Below are positions 8,601 to 16,709 of a DNA stretch of 64,000 bases, in pieces. This DNA comes from Candidatus Baltobacteraceae bacterium. Its GTDB lineage: Bacteria; Vulcanimicrobiota; Vulcanimicrobiia; Vulcanimicrobiales; Vulcanimicrobiaceae. The position numbers and the translations under genes were made by a program. A model generated the notes under the pieces. It made no database searches. It worked only from the letters and a program-made list of their open reading frames with translations, and was not told the origin of the DNA. Position 1 is the stretch's first letter, and the number at the start of each line of letters is the position of its first letter. Location of the stretch: positions 62,001 to 126,000 of the forward strand of contig DATJTX010000018.1 of NCBI GenBank assembly GCA_035502855.1, given 5' to 3'.

Positions 8601-9405
8601 AGAACGTCGGGAAGCCGATGCCGAGATCGGTTGAAGCATAGCCCGGATAGGTACCGGTCTTGATGACCTGGTTGATGTACCCGGCAAGACCTTGTCCTTG
8701 TGCGTCCGCCGGCGCTGCGCCGGTGTACACTTGGACTTCTTGCTGTCCGAGCGAGGTCGCCGTGTTCGACGGATAGTTGTCGAACGAACGGTTGACCGGA
8801 ACGCCGTCGACTTCGTAACCCACTTGGTCGTAGTCGCCGCCGCGGATGTATACGCTCTGGTACCAGCCCATTTGGCCGACCGGAACGTACGCACCCGGCA
8901 TCGTGGCGATGGCCGAGTAAGCGTTATCGAGGCCGCCGCCGCCGCCCAGGCCCGTGACCTTGGCCGCGGTCGCTGCGTTCACCGAATAGACGTCGGAGGT
9001 CGTGCCCGCCTTGACGAGCGCGCCGGCCGCAGTCGAGGTGACGTGCGCGATTTCTTTCAGCGCCGGATGCATCGTAAACGCGAGCGTCTGGGTTTGGTCT
9101 GCGAAGACCGTGACGCCCGCGAGTGAGATCGGATTGAATTGATCTTTCTCGATCGACACCGTATATGTGTCCGGTGCGAGCGAGAGAAACACGAAGTGGC
9201 CAGAAGCGTCCGTCGTGGTGGAGGCGATTTGCGATGCCGAAGTGACCTTGACGGCCGCTCCAGCAACCGGTGCCCCCGCCTCGTTGGTGACCGTGCCGCT
9301 CAGGCCGCCCGTCGTTCCTGCCAGTGCCCATGTTCCCTGAAACAGAAATGCGACGAGAAGCACCAACGCCACGGCCATCCGACGGATGGTCCGTTTAATT
9401 GTCAT
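5671..9405 (-). CDS. Large TonB-dependent outer-membrane receptor with carboxypeptidase-like N-terminal domain (Oar type)
   Basis: A 1244-residue protein. Residues 1-29 are a signal peptide (basic start, hydrophobic core, AxA-type end). About 33-115 is a carboxypeptidase-regulatory-like beta-sandwich (LSGTVTNEAGAPVAGAAV ... GHFVFLSLAPDTYTV). A plug domain follows at about 135-250, including QSVYIRGGDYDQVGYEVDGVPV. The remainder is a long, aromatic-rich beta-barrel with Cys-containing extracellular loops, ending NAYVDFRIRL. This organisation matches Oar/RagA-like importers. The substrate cannot be read from the sequence; no SusD-like partner or ExbBD/TonB genes lie nearby. The last residue is Leu, not the Phe usual in proteobacterial barrels. 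It appears monocistronic, with a hairpin after it. Confidence 0.88.
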   Translation of the reverse strand: MTIKRTIRRMAVALVLLVAFLFQGTWALAGTTGGLSGTVTNEAGAPVAGAAVKVTSASQIASTTTDASGHFVFLSLAPDTYTVSIEKDQFNPISLAGVTVFADQTQTLAFTMHPALKEIAHVTSTAAGALVKAGTTSDVYSVNAATAAKVTGLGGGGGLDNAYSAIATMPGAYVPVGQMGWYQSVYIRGGDYDQVGYEVDGVPVNRSFDNYPSNTATSLGQQEVQVYTGAAPADAQGQGLAGYINQVIKTGTYPGYASTDLGIGFPTFYHKANVEVGGASPDRLFSYYAGFGGYNNNDREYDQFDGASITNTYGDLFLPCPPTASPTLPSCYVNGNYMSGSPGGVETPGFALAPFYTDGLSSIYDRDNVVNFHFGIPHKHDGGRDDIQLMYETSQINQYYANSVDDFALFTNPAFAGYFPTNSSGQIAIPYPSGLVYTGAINQPVNLATVGSQLSTYNFPFQSTGATLPNNTRDNEGIGDAIIKVQFQKNFGSNAYLRVYGYTDYSNWLNYGPSTGTLGYYIYNGEIPPDYQVSSHTRGVSAEFADQLNPENLAQVQLSYTTATSERAYDNTVFDSPYVQMATLVSSANPDSGICYTAALAPTGCSVAQGYAPSYFSPSGVSTACGTVLPGPPPTTVTNNCLPAAAPAGYEYLATENGFDGEYNTVTPRFSSGSITDNWDPTDKLHVNVGVHYDNYTFVPDPTDYGARPFWFNAWNNEMCYNTAQPGSSAVALPTVTPTENAQNGGCTSEPGFGPSWVPATLSDTVNTASFPVWQPRVGLTYTLNPLNVIRASYGRYDQAPNTAFEQYNVLQQDLPDYLGPTFFAYGRTSSTYPIQPEVSNNYDLSLEHQFKGSDWSFKLTPFYRKTQDQIEQFYLNVKTNFVSGLNIGSQTNEGFEFELQKGDFARDGLSGLLSFTYTNAYVTYGALSTGASVLTSINNNIQAYNDMTSACATGTASAKLCGTGTTTPSGVAVAPCYAPVPVGAPAGTTGTPIASAASCTAADVANPYWNASPQALLNPTGNYSPYDLFPYIPGAGSYSSFVTPYTATLVLNYKKGKFAITPALQFSAGNRYGYPLAETGYDPSSCGTPTAFPIGSVYYGSAGGYGSAADPSTCGAELDIPDISTGKFDDIGAFITPSRYTLSTQLTYDLSPRITVVATLANIFDICSGGTKAPWTENTPGLPSKAICGYGPSVQTEYGFAPGNLSALTSTGAQLAQPIGSYAYAPFVGSLPFNAYVDFRIRL

Positions 9406-9604
9406 TGATAGCCCTCAATTGTAAGGTGAGTGACATTCAATCCCGCACATGCGGGACCGCCAACGTACGACCATTTCGAGCGCCACATCCGCGGCATCCC
9501 AAACGAGTCTCAAGCTGACGTGTGGGTCGAATTCTCTCGACTAAGGTCGCATCCTTTAAGGGGCCTTAAAAATATAAGGGCTCCTTGGACTATCTGGGAA
9601 GTCG

Positions 9605-9639
9605 CCCCTCGACTGCGCTTCGCTACGCTCGGGGTGACA
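9605..9639 (+). repeat. Palindromic repeat forming the 3' end of sucD
   Basis: CCCCTCGACTGCGCTTCG (9605 on) and its continuation CTACGCTCGGGGTGACA to 9639 form a CCCC...GGGG stem-loop of the same general class as the 4.9-5.3 kb repeats (shared GGTGACA end). Read on the sucD strand, it encodes the last residues of SucD and its stop codon. Confidence 0.65.
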
Positions 9640-10513
9640 AAGAAGCAGCCATGCGCTCTGAGAGTAGCGCAGGAATCTGCGAGGGCCGTTCTGCGACCGG
9701 AACGCCGGCGGCCTCGAAGGCCGCGATCTTGCTTTGTGGGGTCCCGAAGCCTCCCGAAATGATCGCCCCGGCGTGCCCGAGCGACTTCCCTGGGGGCGCA
9801 TTGCGTCCGCCGATGAAGGCCACGACCGGCATCCCGGCCAGGTGCTCCTTAATAAAGGCGGCCGCATCTTCTTCGTCCGAGCCGCCGATCTCACCACAGA
9901 TTACGACCGCGCTCGTTTGGGGATCGTTTTTGAATTCGCGCAGGCAGTCCACGAACGTCGTGCCGATGATCGGGTCGCCGCCGATGCCCACACAGGTCGA
10001 TTGACCGAGGCCCGCGCGTGTCAGACCGTCGACCACCTCGTACGTCAGGGTTCCCGAGCGCGAGATCAAGCCGACGCTGCCTTCCTTGAATACGTGGCCC
10101 GGCATGATGCCGACCGACGACTTCCCCGGCGAGATGAGGCCGGGGCAGTTCGGACCGATGATGCGCATACCGGGGGTGGTGCCGACCACCCGCAGCATGT
10201 CGTGCACCGGCACGCCCTCGGTGATACAGACGGAGAAGCGCACGCCCGCTTCATAGGCTTCGAACAACGCGTCGGCTGCGCCGGCCGGCGGCACGAAGAT
10301 GCACTGATGGGTCGCTCCCGTAGCTGCGAGGCATTCCTCGATGGTATTGAAGACCGGCAAGCCGTGCTCGGTTTTCTGCCCGCCTTTGCCGGGCGTCACG
10401 CCGCCGACGACGTTCGTGCCGTAGGCGAGCATGCGGCCGGTATGATACGAGCCTTCCGCGCCGGTGATGCCCTGCACGAATACGCGGCTGTTCTTATCTA
10501 AAAAAATCGACAT
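9623..10513 (-). CDS. sucD: Succinyl-CoA synthetase alpha subunit
   Basis: A 296-residue protein of normal family length. The CoA-binding Rossmann part is N-terminal ([19 protein letters not shown], then [10 protein letters not shown]). [12 protein letters not shown] follows in the middle. [11 protein letters not shown] and the phosphohistidine loop [13 protein letters not shown] (the active-site His) are in the ligase domain. With SucC it makes ATP or GTP from succinyl-CoA in the TCA cycle. It is on the same strand as sucC but separated from it by about 5 kb of inserted genes, an unusual arrangement. The last five or so codons and the stop lie in a palindromic repeat, suggesting that the C-terminus has been altered. 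Confidence 0.96.
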   Translation of the reverse strand: MSIFLDKNSRVFVQGITGAEGSYHTGRMLAYGTNVVGGVTPGKGGQKTEHGLPVFNTIEECLAATGATHQCIFVPPAGAADALFEAYEAGVRFSVCITEGVPVHDMLRVVGTTPGMRIIGPNCPGLISPGKSSVGIMPGHVFKEGSVGLISRSGTLTYEVVDGLTRAGLGQSTCVGIGGDPIIGTTFVDCLREFKNDPQTSAVVICGEIGGSDEEDAAAFIKEHLAGMPVVAFIGGRNAPPGKSLGHAGAIISGGFGTPQSKIAAFEAAGVPVAERPSQIPALLSERMAASLSPRA

Positions 10514-10576
10514 GATCGTGTGGTTATTCTCAATCTTCAGCTTTGGGATTCTTAGTTATCTTTTTTAAGGCGCCTC

Positions 10577-11086
10577 ATGGGACCTACATACCAAGGGATG
10601 CTCCTGGAGCGAACAAAAGCCCAGTTCAACAACTTGCCGACGGGTGCACGACAATTGCCGGAACCACGCTTTCAAATCGGGGATGATAGGCGGGATTCCT
10701 CTCCACCTTTCCGACTACTGGATGATCGCACGCTGCGGCTAATTTCCTACTTTCCGAGCCTTCAACGTGTCGCCGACTTTGTTCGCAATAATCCTCACGA
10801 CTCTGGGCTACCTGCCGCTGCAAGTATCGCCGGTATGACCCCGTCCGCGTTCTCGCGCCACTTCTACGGGCGCACCGGCATGAAATTCTGCGATTTCTCG
10901 AAGCGAGTTCGCATAGAATGCGCGCTCGCAGCGTTGGAATACTCAAACCACTCGGTAGCGCAGCTCGCCGAGCTTTCGGGATATTCTCCGTGCGCATTTT
11001 CGCGAAATTTCAAGCAGCTCGTCGGCACGACTCCGTCTGAGTACCGGCGCACTCTGGTAAGCGGATTCCGCACGAGCCCCACGTGA
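10577..11086 (+). CDS. AraC-family transcriptional regulator of the lanthipeptide locus
   Basis: A 169-residue protein whose C-terminal hundred residues form the double helix-turn-helix of AraC/XylS regulators: AASIAGMTPSAFSRHF is the first recognition helix and VAQLAELSGYSPCAFSRNFK the second, followed by the typical GTTPSEYRR. The N-terminal 60 residues are too short for a cupin sensor domain and are not recognised, so the signal is unknown. Its GTGA end overlaps the lanC start, making it the first gene of an operon with lanC and lanB. It is divergent from sucD with only 63 bases between. The precursor gene promoter at about 15.4 kb is a plausible target. Confidence 0.85.
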   Translation: MGPTYQGMLLERTKAQFNNLPTGARQLPEPRFQIGDDRRDSSPPFRLLDDRTLRLISYFPSLQRVADFVRNNPHDSGLPAAASIAGMTPSAFSRHFYGRTGMKFCDFSKRVRIECALAALEYSNHSVAQLAELSGYSPCAFSRNFKQLVGTTPSEYRRTLVSGFRTSPT

Positions 11087-12276
11087 GCGGCCTACTCGCC
11101 GTGTCTTCAACTACGACAGCGCGCGCACTCGCGAAACTCGAGGAACTCGCAGAGTTACTCGTCGAGCACCGTCAAAGCGCCCGACGATCGGTCGGCAGGG
11201 GTTTAGCATCGAATGCGGGCTACGCGATACTCTTTGCCGCTCTGTTCCAGGCAAAAGCCGAGGAAAGATTTGCTGAAGCCGCGGGAAGAGAGCTCCAGGA
11301 TGCCGCCGGTTTCGCAGACGTTCCAAGCCGGGGGCTTTTTTCCGGCTTGGCGGGCCTCAGAGCGGCGGCCGCTTACGCGGAAAAACTCTGGCCTAAATTC
11401 GGCAGGCTGGCGGCCCAATGCGACTCTTACATCGGCGCGGAATTATCTACCATCCCCGAAGTAGTCGAGATGGACACATACGATCTCATATCCGGCTGGG
11501 CCGGGACGAGAGCCGCGCTAGCCCTCGAAGGAGGGTGCAATCCCGACATGTATGTTGAGTCTCTCCTTGCACTTTTCGATTCTGGCGAAGGTCGTTGGCG
11601 GACACGTAATCGCTTCTTTCCGGACCGTGCCTCCCGCAATATTATCGGGGTAGCGCACGGCGTCGTAGGCCCTCTGACGATCATTGCCCTTACGACAAAG
11701 CCCGATCCCGCCACTGTGGCACGCGTCGTAGTTCACGCCAGAAAAGTCGCCGAGCTTGCCATTACCGAAAATAACGCTGTCGGCTGGCCTCAGTGGATAG
11801 GTCATAATGAAATTTACAGGCCGATGACAACCTGGTGTTACGGCAGCGCGGGCATTGCTGCTGCTCTTTTTGCGGTCGGTAAGTGGGCGCGTGACGAATG
11901 GCTCTGCGAGGTCGCGATTAGCAGTCTCGCGTCAATCGACCACAGATCGGCGGCGGCGCTACCCGACGCGGCTCTTTGCCACGGTATCATGGGAACCGTC
12001 GCCTGCTATGCCAGCGTCGCAGCCAATTCCAGCGGCCACGCATTCGAAGTGGCCATCGATGACCTCGTCAACCTTGCGATTGATAGGCTTGCGGCTGAAG
12101 GCAATTCGATCACCGTCAGGAGCAATAATGACTCAAGGCTCGCCTTCGGCGAGCTCGATGGCCTCGCCGGCGTCTGTCTGATGCTCGCAACCCTCCTATA
12201 CGACATAGATTCATCGTGGATGCGCCTGCATGGGCTACTGCCTTTGCCTCATAGCTCGAAAAGTGGCTGCACATGA
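11083..12276 (+). CDS. lanC: Lanthionine synthetase C-like cyclase
   Basis: A 397-residue LanC-type alpha-toroid. The zinc ligands are visible: Cys252 in WCYGSAG and Cys299-His300 in LCHGIMG. GVAHGVVG (His192) and LISGWAGTRAAL are the other family repeats. LanC catalyses addition of cysteine thiols to dehydrated Ser/Thr, making lanthionine rings. The GTG start overlaps the regulator stop and its own stop overlaps lanB (ATGA), so translation is coupled. The tract is visibly richer in A/T-containing codons than the flanking suc genes, hinting at acquisition by transfer. The product could also be classed as LanC-like, but the lanB neighbour favours a true cyclase. Confidence 0.9.
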   Translation: MSGLLAVSSTTTARALAKLEELAELLVEHRQSARRSVGRGLASNAGYAILFAALFQAKAEERFAEAAGRELQDAAGFADVPSRGLFSGLAGLRAAAAYAEKLWPKFGRLAAQCDSYIGAELSTIPEVVEMDTYDLISGWAGTRAALALEGGCNPDMYVESLLALFDSGEGRWRTRNRFFPDRASRNIIGVAHGVVGPLTIIALTTKPDPATVARVVVHARKVAELAITENNAVGWPQWIGHNEIYRPMTTWCYGSAGIAAALFAVGKWARDEWLCEVAISSLASIDHRSAAALPDAALCHGIMGTVACYASVAANSSGHAFEVAIDDLVNLAIDRLAAEGNSITVRSNNDSRLAFGELDGLAGVCLMLATLLYDIDSSWMRLHGLLPLPHSSKSGCT

Positions 12277-15224
12277 GGGAGCACCGATTCGACGCCAGAA
12301 CACGCCCCCTGATCGTGGGTCGCGTTGCGGCGCTGCCGATACAGGTTGCGATCGATCTCCTCGCAGCCCGTAACCCGTTCGAGCAAATGCGGGATCTTAT
12401 CGAATCCGATCCGACGGTTCGACAATTACTGTACGTTGCTTCGCGCTCGCTCTACGACGATCTGCTTCGCTCAGCGCCACCCTCTGATGTTAAGGATACC
12501 GATGAAGCCTGGCTGCGCGGCATGTGCTATCTCCTTCGCAGCTCAGGGCGTTCTACGCCCCTTGGGTTGTGCGCTGGTTTCGGCTCCGTCGAGCCGAGTG
12601 ACGAAACCTCGTTGACGTTGAGCGGCTGGCGAACCAGAACTCTTCCCGACATGCATCAAGCAACTGAGCTAGCGGCAGCCGTCGCCGCGAATCATCGCGA
12701 GCGCATCCGCGTGGTAACCAACGGCGCATGCCTAACTCGGGGCGATCGTTTCTACATCACGAACATCAATCTCTCGGCTCGCCGGATCAGGCCTTTTGGA
12801 ACGGTAACTACACAACGACCCATTTCCATTAAAAGCACCCCTGCGGTAAGGCTCGCACAAGAAACCTGCAGCACGCCAGTACAAATCGGAGAACTCGCCG
12901 AAACCATCATCCGCCATCTCGGCACGAGCCGCCACGAGACTGAGCAGTTTATCGACAGCCTGATCGACGCGGGTGTCCTGATAACAGAACTCTCGGTGTC
13001 GCCGATTGGCGATGCGCCCGGGGAGCTGGTCAGGCGCCTCGAGCGAATCGCACCGCACAACGATCTTTCACGTGCTGCCGCCGCATGCCAATGCTTAGAT
13101 TCGACGGACTTGACGCAGCGCAAAATCCGAGATTATGAGGCAATTGCTTCGCTGCTTGGAGTGCGAAGCAAAAGCGGTACGACGTTTCACGTAGATCTCG
13201 TCGCCCAACTTCAGGGCGGCCTCGGTCATGGCGTTTTGGCTGAAGTCGAAAAATTATGCGGATTCCTCGATGCACTCTCGCTCCCGCAATCATTGAAGAC
13301 CTATCGCGACCGTTTCGTTCGGTTCTATGAGAGTGCCGAGCGGATGGTGCCGCTGCTAGAGCTCGTAGACGACCAGCTAGGAATTGGGGCACCAGACAGG
13401 CTAGACGTTGAGGGAGATGCTGACGAGGCACGGATCGGCGAGATGCGGTCGATCGCAGCCGAAGCGATGCGGGCGCATGCGCGCGAGGTCATTCTTACAG
13501 ATGAGCAGGTCGATAGATTATTTCGTCGGTCGTCGCCGACCCAGAGAAGCTCTCATGACTTGTCGTTCTTCGTCGCTGCGCGCTCGCGAGAGGCAATCAA
13601 CGCCGGCGAGTTCACCATATTGCCAGGCTTCGTTTTTACAGACCGGGCTGGGAAGGTCTTTGGTCGTTTCGCAAGCGCGCTGGACCCAAACTTCCAAGAT
13701 CGCATGGCCGATCTGGTGCCGCAGATCACTGAAGCGGAAGACGATTGCATAACGGCTGAGCTCGCCTTCGCACCACAGGGACGCGTATATAACATAACGT
13801 GTCGCCCCAGGTTATTTGGCAGAGAGCTTAACATCGGAATCTTCGACCAAAGCGAGCCGCAGCCGATTCAGCTGAGTGACGTCTGGGTCGGCCTTGACGG
13901 CGAAAAATTCTTTCTTTGGTCGAAGCTTCATGGGCGGCAGCTCTCACTCCGGGAAAGCCACGCGTTCCTGACGATCGCAAACACGCCGAATCTTTGCCGC
14001 TTCCTGTCGATGATGGCGTCACAGATGGACCGGCGCCCTCGCATGTTCGATTGGAACGGAGAATGGCATCGATACACGCCGCGCGTACGTTATGGGAGGA
14101 TAGTATTAGCAGTCCGGACCTGGCGTTTCGACGCGAGCGAGCTCGGTGCAGATATAGAACGAGCTGTCGCTACTCTTAGTCGTTGGAAGGAAGATTGGGA
14201 TCTACCCGGGCTTGTCAATTTGACGAACGGAGACAACACCTTGCTTATCGACCTCGAGTCCGTGGCGGCTGCGCCGATCCTACTCGACCAACGAAAGAAC
14301 GCACGCGAGTTCGTTTTTCGGGAATTTCTTCCCACGCCTGACGATCTTTGGCTACGGGGACAACACGGAGCACACGTTGTTGAATTCGTTGCCGCGCTGA
14401 TACCGCACGACCAGATCCCACACGGAGTGCGCGTGCGGCGCCCGCTGCTGCTGCAGCAGCGTTCCCGGTATGGACCCGGATCAGAGTGGACATACCTGAA
14501 GCTCTACATGGGCTCACAGGCGATGGAGGGATTCGTATCAGGACCGCTGCTTTCTGCCATCACGGCACTCAAGACGTCTGGGCTGATAGAGCAATGGTTT
14601 TGGCTGCGATACGCGGACCCGGACGGGCACATTCGTGTCCGAGCTTGCGCTGCGCAGGCAGAACCTCTCCTTCGTGATCGCCTGCTCTCCCACGCGGAGG
14701 ATTGGCTCCAGCAAGGCTACGTTCGGAGGGTTTGCGTTGACACGTTCGACCCTGAATATGAGCGCTACGGCGAACCCGAGGAACTAGCGAAGGTCCTCCG
14801 CTTTTTTTGTGAAGACAGCGAACTGTGTGCACGCATCCTGGCATCGATTCGGGAGACGCAAGACGATCGGATAACAACGGCCGCGCTGACATTCAACCGA
14901 CTCGTCATTAATATAGGTGAAGACGCTTTGGTTCTTTCGGCGTTCAAGGACGCCGCTCGCCTCGGTCTAAATACGCGCGATCGCGAGACACTTCGTCGAA
15001 TGAACGGGGAGATCGAGTCCTCGCCTTCGTCTCTGGGGCTAGCTCTTGGCAAATCTGAAAGAAACATCAGACTCTGCGATCTCCTCCATATGCACTGCAA
15101 CCGACTCGGAGTCGACGCCGCCGGTGAGCGGCGCGTTGCGCTCTTGTTGCGTTCCGCCGCCCTCGGACGAAATGCCCAAAGACGCGGAAGGGAGCGCTCG
15201 TCGCCGAACGCTCCCTTCCGCTAA
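12273..15224 (+). CDS. lanB: Class I lanthipeptide dehydratase, full length
   Basis: A 983-residue LanB containing both halves. The N-terminal glutamylation domain includes RSSGRSTPLGLCAGFGS at residues 89-105, the RxTPxGxxAG segment typical of the family. The C-terminal elimination domain (SpaB_C type, from about residue 730) includes EWTYLKLYMG and WFWLRYADPDGHIRVR. Class I dehydratases use glutamyl-tRNA to activate Ser/Thr and then eliminate glutamate to give Dha/Dhb. Having both domains in one chain points to lanthipeptide, not thiopeptide, chemistry. The start overlaps lanC by four bases. The end converges on the precursor gene 13 bases away, with a hairpin inside its last codons. Confidence 0.92.
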   Translation: MREHRFDARTRPLIVGRVAALPIQVAIDLLAARNPFEQMRDLIESDPTVRQLLYVASRSLYDDLLRSAPPSDVKDTDEAWLRGMCYLLRSSGRSTPLGLCAGFGSVEPSDETSLTLSGWRTRTLPDMHQATELAAAVAANHRERIRVVTNGACLTRGDRFYITNINLSARRIRPFGTVTTQRPISIKSTPAVRLAQETCSTPVQIGELAETIIRHLGTSRHETEQFIDSLIDAGVLITELSVSPIGDAPGELVRRLERIAPHNDLSRAAAACQCLDSTDLTQRKIRDYEAIASLLGVRSKSGTTFHVDLVAQLQGGLGHGVLAEVEKLCGFLDALSLPQSLKTYRDRFVRFYESAERMVPLLELVDDQLGIGAPDRLDVEGDADEARIGEMRSIAAEAMRAHAREVILTDEQVDRLFRRSSPTQRSSHDLSFFVAARSREAINAGEFTILPGFVFTDRAGKVFGRFASALDPNFQDRMADLVPQITEAEDDCITAELAFAPQGRVYNITCRPRLFGRELNIGIFDQSEPQPIQLSDVWVGLDGEKFFLWSKLHGRQLSLRESHAFLTIANTPNLCRFLSMMASQMDRRPRMFDWNGEWHRYTPRVRYGRIVLAVRTWRFDASELGADIERAVATLSRWKEDWDLPGLVNLTNGDNTLLIDLESVAAAPILLDQRKNAREFVFREFLPTPDDLWLRGQHGAHVVEFVAALIPHDQIPHGVRVRRPLLLQQRSRYGPGSEWTYLKLYMGSQAMEGFVSGPLLSAITALKTSGLIEQWFWLRYADPDGHIRVRACAAQAEPLLRDRLLSHAEDWLQQGYVRRVCVDTFDPEYERYGEPEELAKVLRFFCEDSELCARILASIRETQDDRITTAALTFNRLVINIGEDALVLSAFKDAARLGLNTRDRETLRRMNGEIESSPSSLGLALGKSERNIRLCDLLHMHCNRLGVDAAGERRVALLLRSAALGRNAQRRGRERSSPNAPFR
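15187..15218 (-). terminator. Hairpin at the lanB / precursor convergence
   Basis: A perfect 10-base stem (GAAGGGAGCG, 15187-15196, with CGCTCCCTTC, 15209-15218) and a 12-base loop lie inside the last codons of lanB. On the reverse strand it begins 20 bases after the precursor stop and is followed by CGCGTCTTT, so it may terminate or stabilise the short precursor transcript. The T run is weak. Confidence 0.5.
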
Positions 15225-15237
15225 ATTCTACCCGAAC

Positions 15238-15381
15238 CTACGGCTCCAAGCAGCTGTCCGAGCAATTAACGAATTTCGTACACGAGAATGAAATCTCGCA
15301 ATAGATCGCCTGAGTATCCGACATCGCCGGTTCGTGCTCGCCGCCCTCGTCGCCAATTCTGAGATCCAACTCCTGAAGCAT
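15238..15381 (-). CDS. lanA: Lanthipeptide precursor peptide
   Basis: A 47-residue peptide encoded opposite to lanBC. Residues 1-20 (MLQELDLRIGDEGGEHEP and on) are acidic and lack Cys, Ser and Thr; LDLRI resembles the FNLD-type recognition motif of class I leaders. Residues 21-47 hold four cysteines (28, 34, 40, 44) and seven Ser/Thr (21, 23, 31, 33, 35, 41, 43), most lying before a cysteine, as needed for thioether rings. GGAGAGG six bases before the ATG at 15381 fixes the start; the longer upstream frame runs through promoter sequence. The leader cleavage site is not certain. The position next to lanB, the composition and the ribosome site together make this a strong candidate, although the sequence is not one I recognise. 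Confidence 0.82.
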   Translation of the reverse strand: MLQELDLRIGDEGGEHEPAMSDTQAIYCEISFSCTKFVNCSDSCLEP

Positions 15382-15403
15382 CGGCCCTCTCCATTCTAGA
15401 CGC

Positions 15404-15431
15404 ACTGTATGGGGAACATGTCCCTCGTAAA
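15404..15431 (-). promoter_or_regulatory. Possible precursor-gene promoter with central dyad
   Basis: On the reverse strand TTTACG (15431-15426) and TACAGT (15409-15404) are separated by 16 bases. The spacer contains GGGACATGTTCCC, a dyad with GGGA/TCCC arms that could be an operator. The leader would be only about 15 bases before the GGAGAGG site. The hexamers are weak, so this is tentative. Confidence 0.35.
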
Positions 15432-15495
15432 GAGTAACACGCCGCCCACGGAGCACGGATGGCAATTTTTGATCCAGCTCTATCGTTTTTTGCTG

Positions 15496-16662
15496 TTACC
15501 CTCGTGCAAGTTCAACCGCGCGCGCCGCGCCTTCGTCCATGGTTTCGACCGGCGTCATGCCGGCCGCTTTGAGAATGCGCCGCCCCTCTTCTTCATTGGT
15601 GCCGGTGAGGCGGATCACCAGCGGAATCTTGCGCGCCTTCGTCTCCTCGAGCGCTTCGACGATGCCTTTGGCAACTTCGTCCCCGCGCGTGATGCCGCCG
15701 AAGATGTTGATGAAGAACACCCTGGCTCCGGTGTGATTGACGACCAACTCGTAGCAGTTGCGCACACGCTCGGCATTTGCGCCGCCGCCGACGTCGAGGA
15801 AGTTCGCGATCTCTCCGCCCGCATTCTTGACCGCATCCATCGTCGCCATCGCCAGTCCTGCGCCGTTCGCCATCGTGCCGACCGTGCCGGGAAACCGGCG
15901 GAAGTTGCGAATGCCCAGACCCGCCTGCGCGGCGAGCGTCTCGTCGGGGTCGAGGGGCAACGTCCTTTGCCATTCCTTGAACTCGGGATGGCGGAAGAGC
16001 GCGTCGTCGTCGAGTTCGACCTTCGCATCCGCCGCGATCACGCGGCCGTCCTTGGTCAAGATGAGCGGATTGATTTCCACCAGTTTCGCCCCGTAGGTGA
16101 AGAACAGGTCGTACATGCCGCCGAGGATCGCCGGAAATTGTTTGCGATAGCCGGCGTCGAGCCCGGCCTTGAATGCGAGCTCGCGTCCGATGAACGGCGA
16201 ATAGCCGATCGCCGTGTCGACGTAGAACGTATGAAACGACTCAGGATGCTTTTCGTGGACTTCTTCAACGTCCATACCGCCGAAGCGCGTAACGATGATC
16301 GCCGGTTTCTTGTTCGTCCGATCGACACTGATCGCGCAGTACGACTCGAGCGCAACGTCGAGCGTCTCCTCGACCAACACCGAGTTCACTTCTTCGCCGT
16401 TGGGGTTTTGGCGATTCGGCGGCATCGGCGTCGCCATGATCTCTTGCGCGGCTTTGCGGCCCTCGTCAGGCGTCGATGCAAATTTGATCTTGCCGGCCTT
16501 ACCGCGGCCGCCCATCAGCACCTGCGCCTTGATTACCCACTTGCCGGGATTGCGCTCGATGAATGCCGCGACTTCGTCGGGTGTGTCGCAGTGCTGCGAA
16601 CGCGGCACGGGAATACCCGAGCGGCGAAAGAGCTCTTTCCCCATATACTCCATGAGATTCAT
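15496..16662 (-). CDS. sucC: Succinyl-CoA synthetase beta subunit
   Basis: A 388-residue ATP-grasp protein of normal length. N-terminal landmarks are MNLMEYMGKELFRRSGIPVP and KAQVLMGGRGKAGKIKF. The metal/nucleotide region is VEINPLILTKDGRVIAADAKVELDDDA. The C-terminal CoA-ligase part contains FLDVGGGANAERV and FINIFGGITRGDEVAKGI. It forms the nucleotide- and succinate-binding half of succinyl-CoA synthetase with SucD. In most genomes sucC directly precedes sucD on the same strand; here the order is kept but the lanthipeptide locus lies between them, so sucD must have its own promoter or depend on long read-through. Confidence 0.96.
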   Translation of the reverse strand: MNLMEYMGKELFRRSGIPVPRSQHCDTPDEVAAFIERNPGKWVIKAQVLMGGRGKAGKIKFASTPDEGRKAAQEIMATPMPPNRQNPNGEEVNSVLVEETLDVALESYCAISVDRTNKKPAIIVTRFGGMDVEEVHEKHPESFHTFYVDTAIGYSPFIGRELAFKAGLDAGYRKQFPAILGGMYDLFFTYGAKLVEINPLILTKDGRVIAADAKVELDDDALFRHPEFKEWQRTLPLDPDETLAAQAGLGIRNFRRFPGTVGTMANGAGLAMATMDAVKNAGGEIANFLDVGGGANAERVRNCYELVVNHTGARVFFINIFGGITRGDEVAKGIVEALEETKARKIPLVIRLTGTNEEEGRRILKAAGMTPVETMDEGAARAVELARG

Positions 16663-16709
16663 GGCAGACTCTTGTCGTTCTCCTTATCTTGCGTGATAGA
16701 TGGCGCGTT

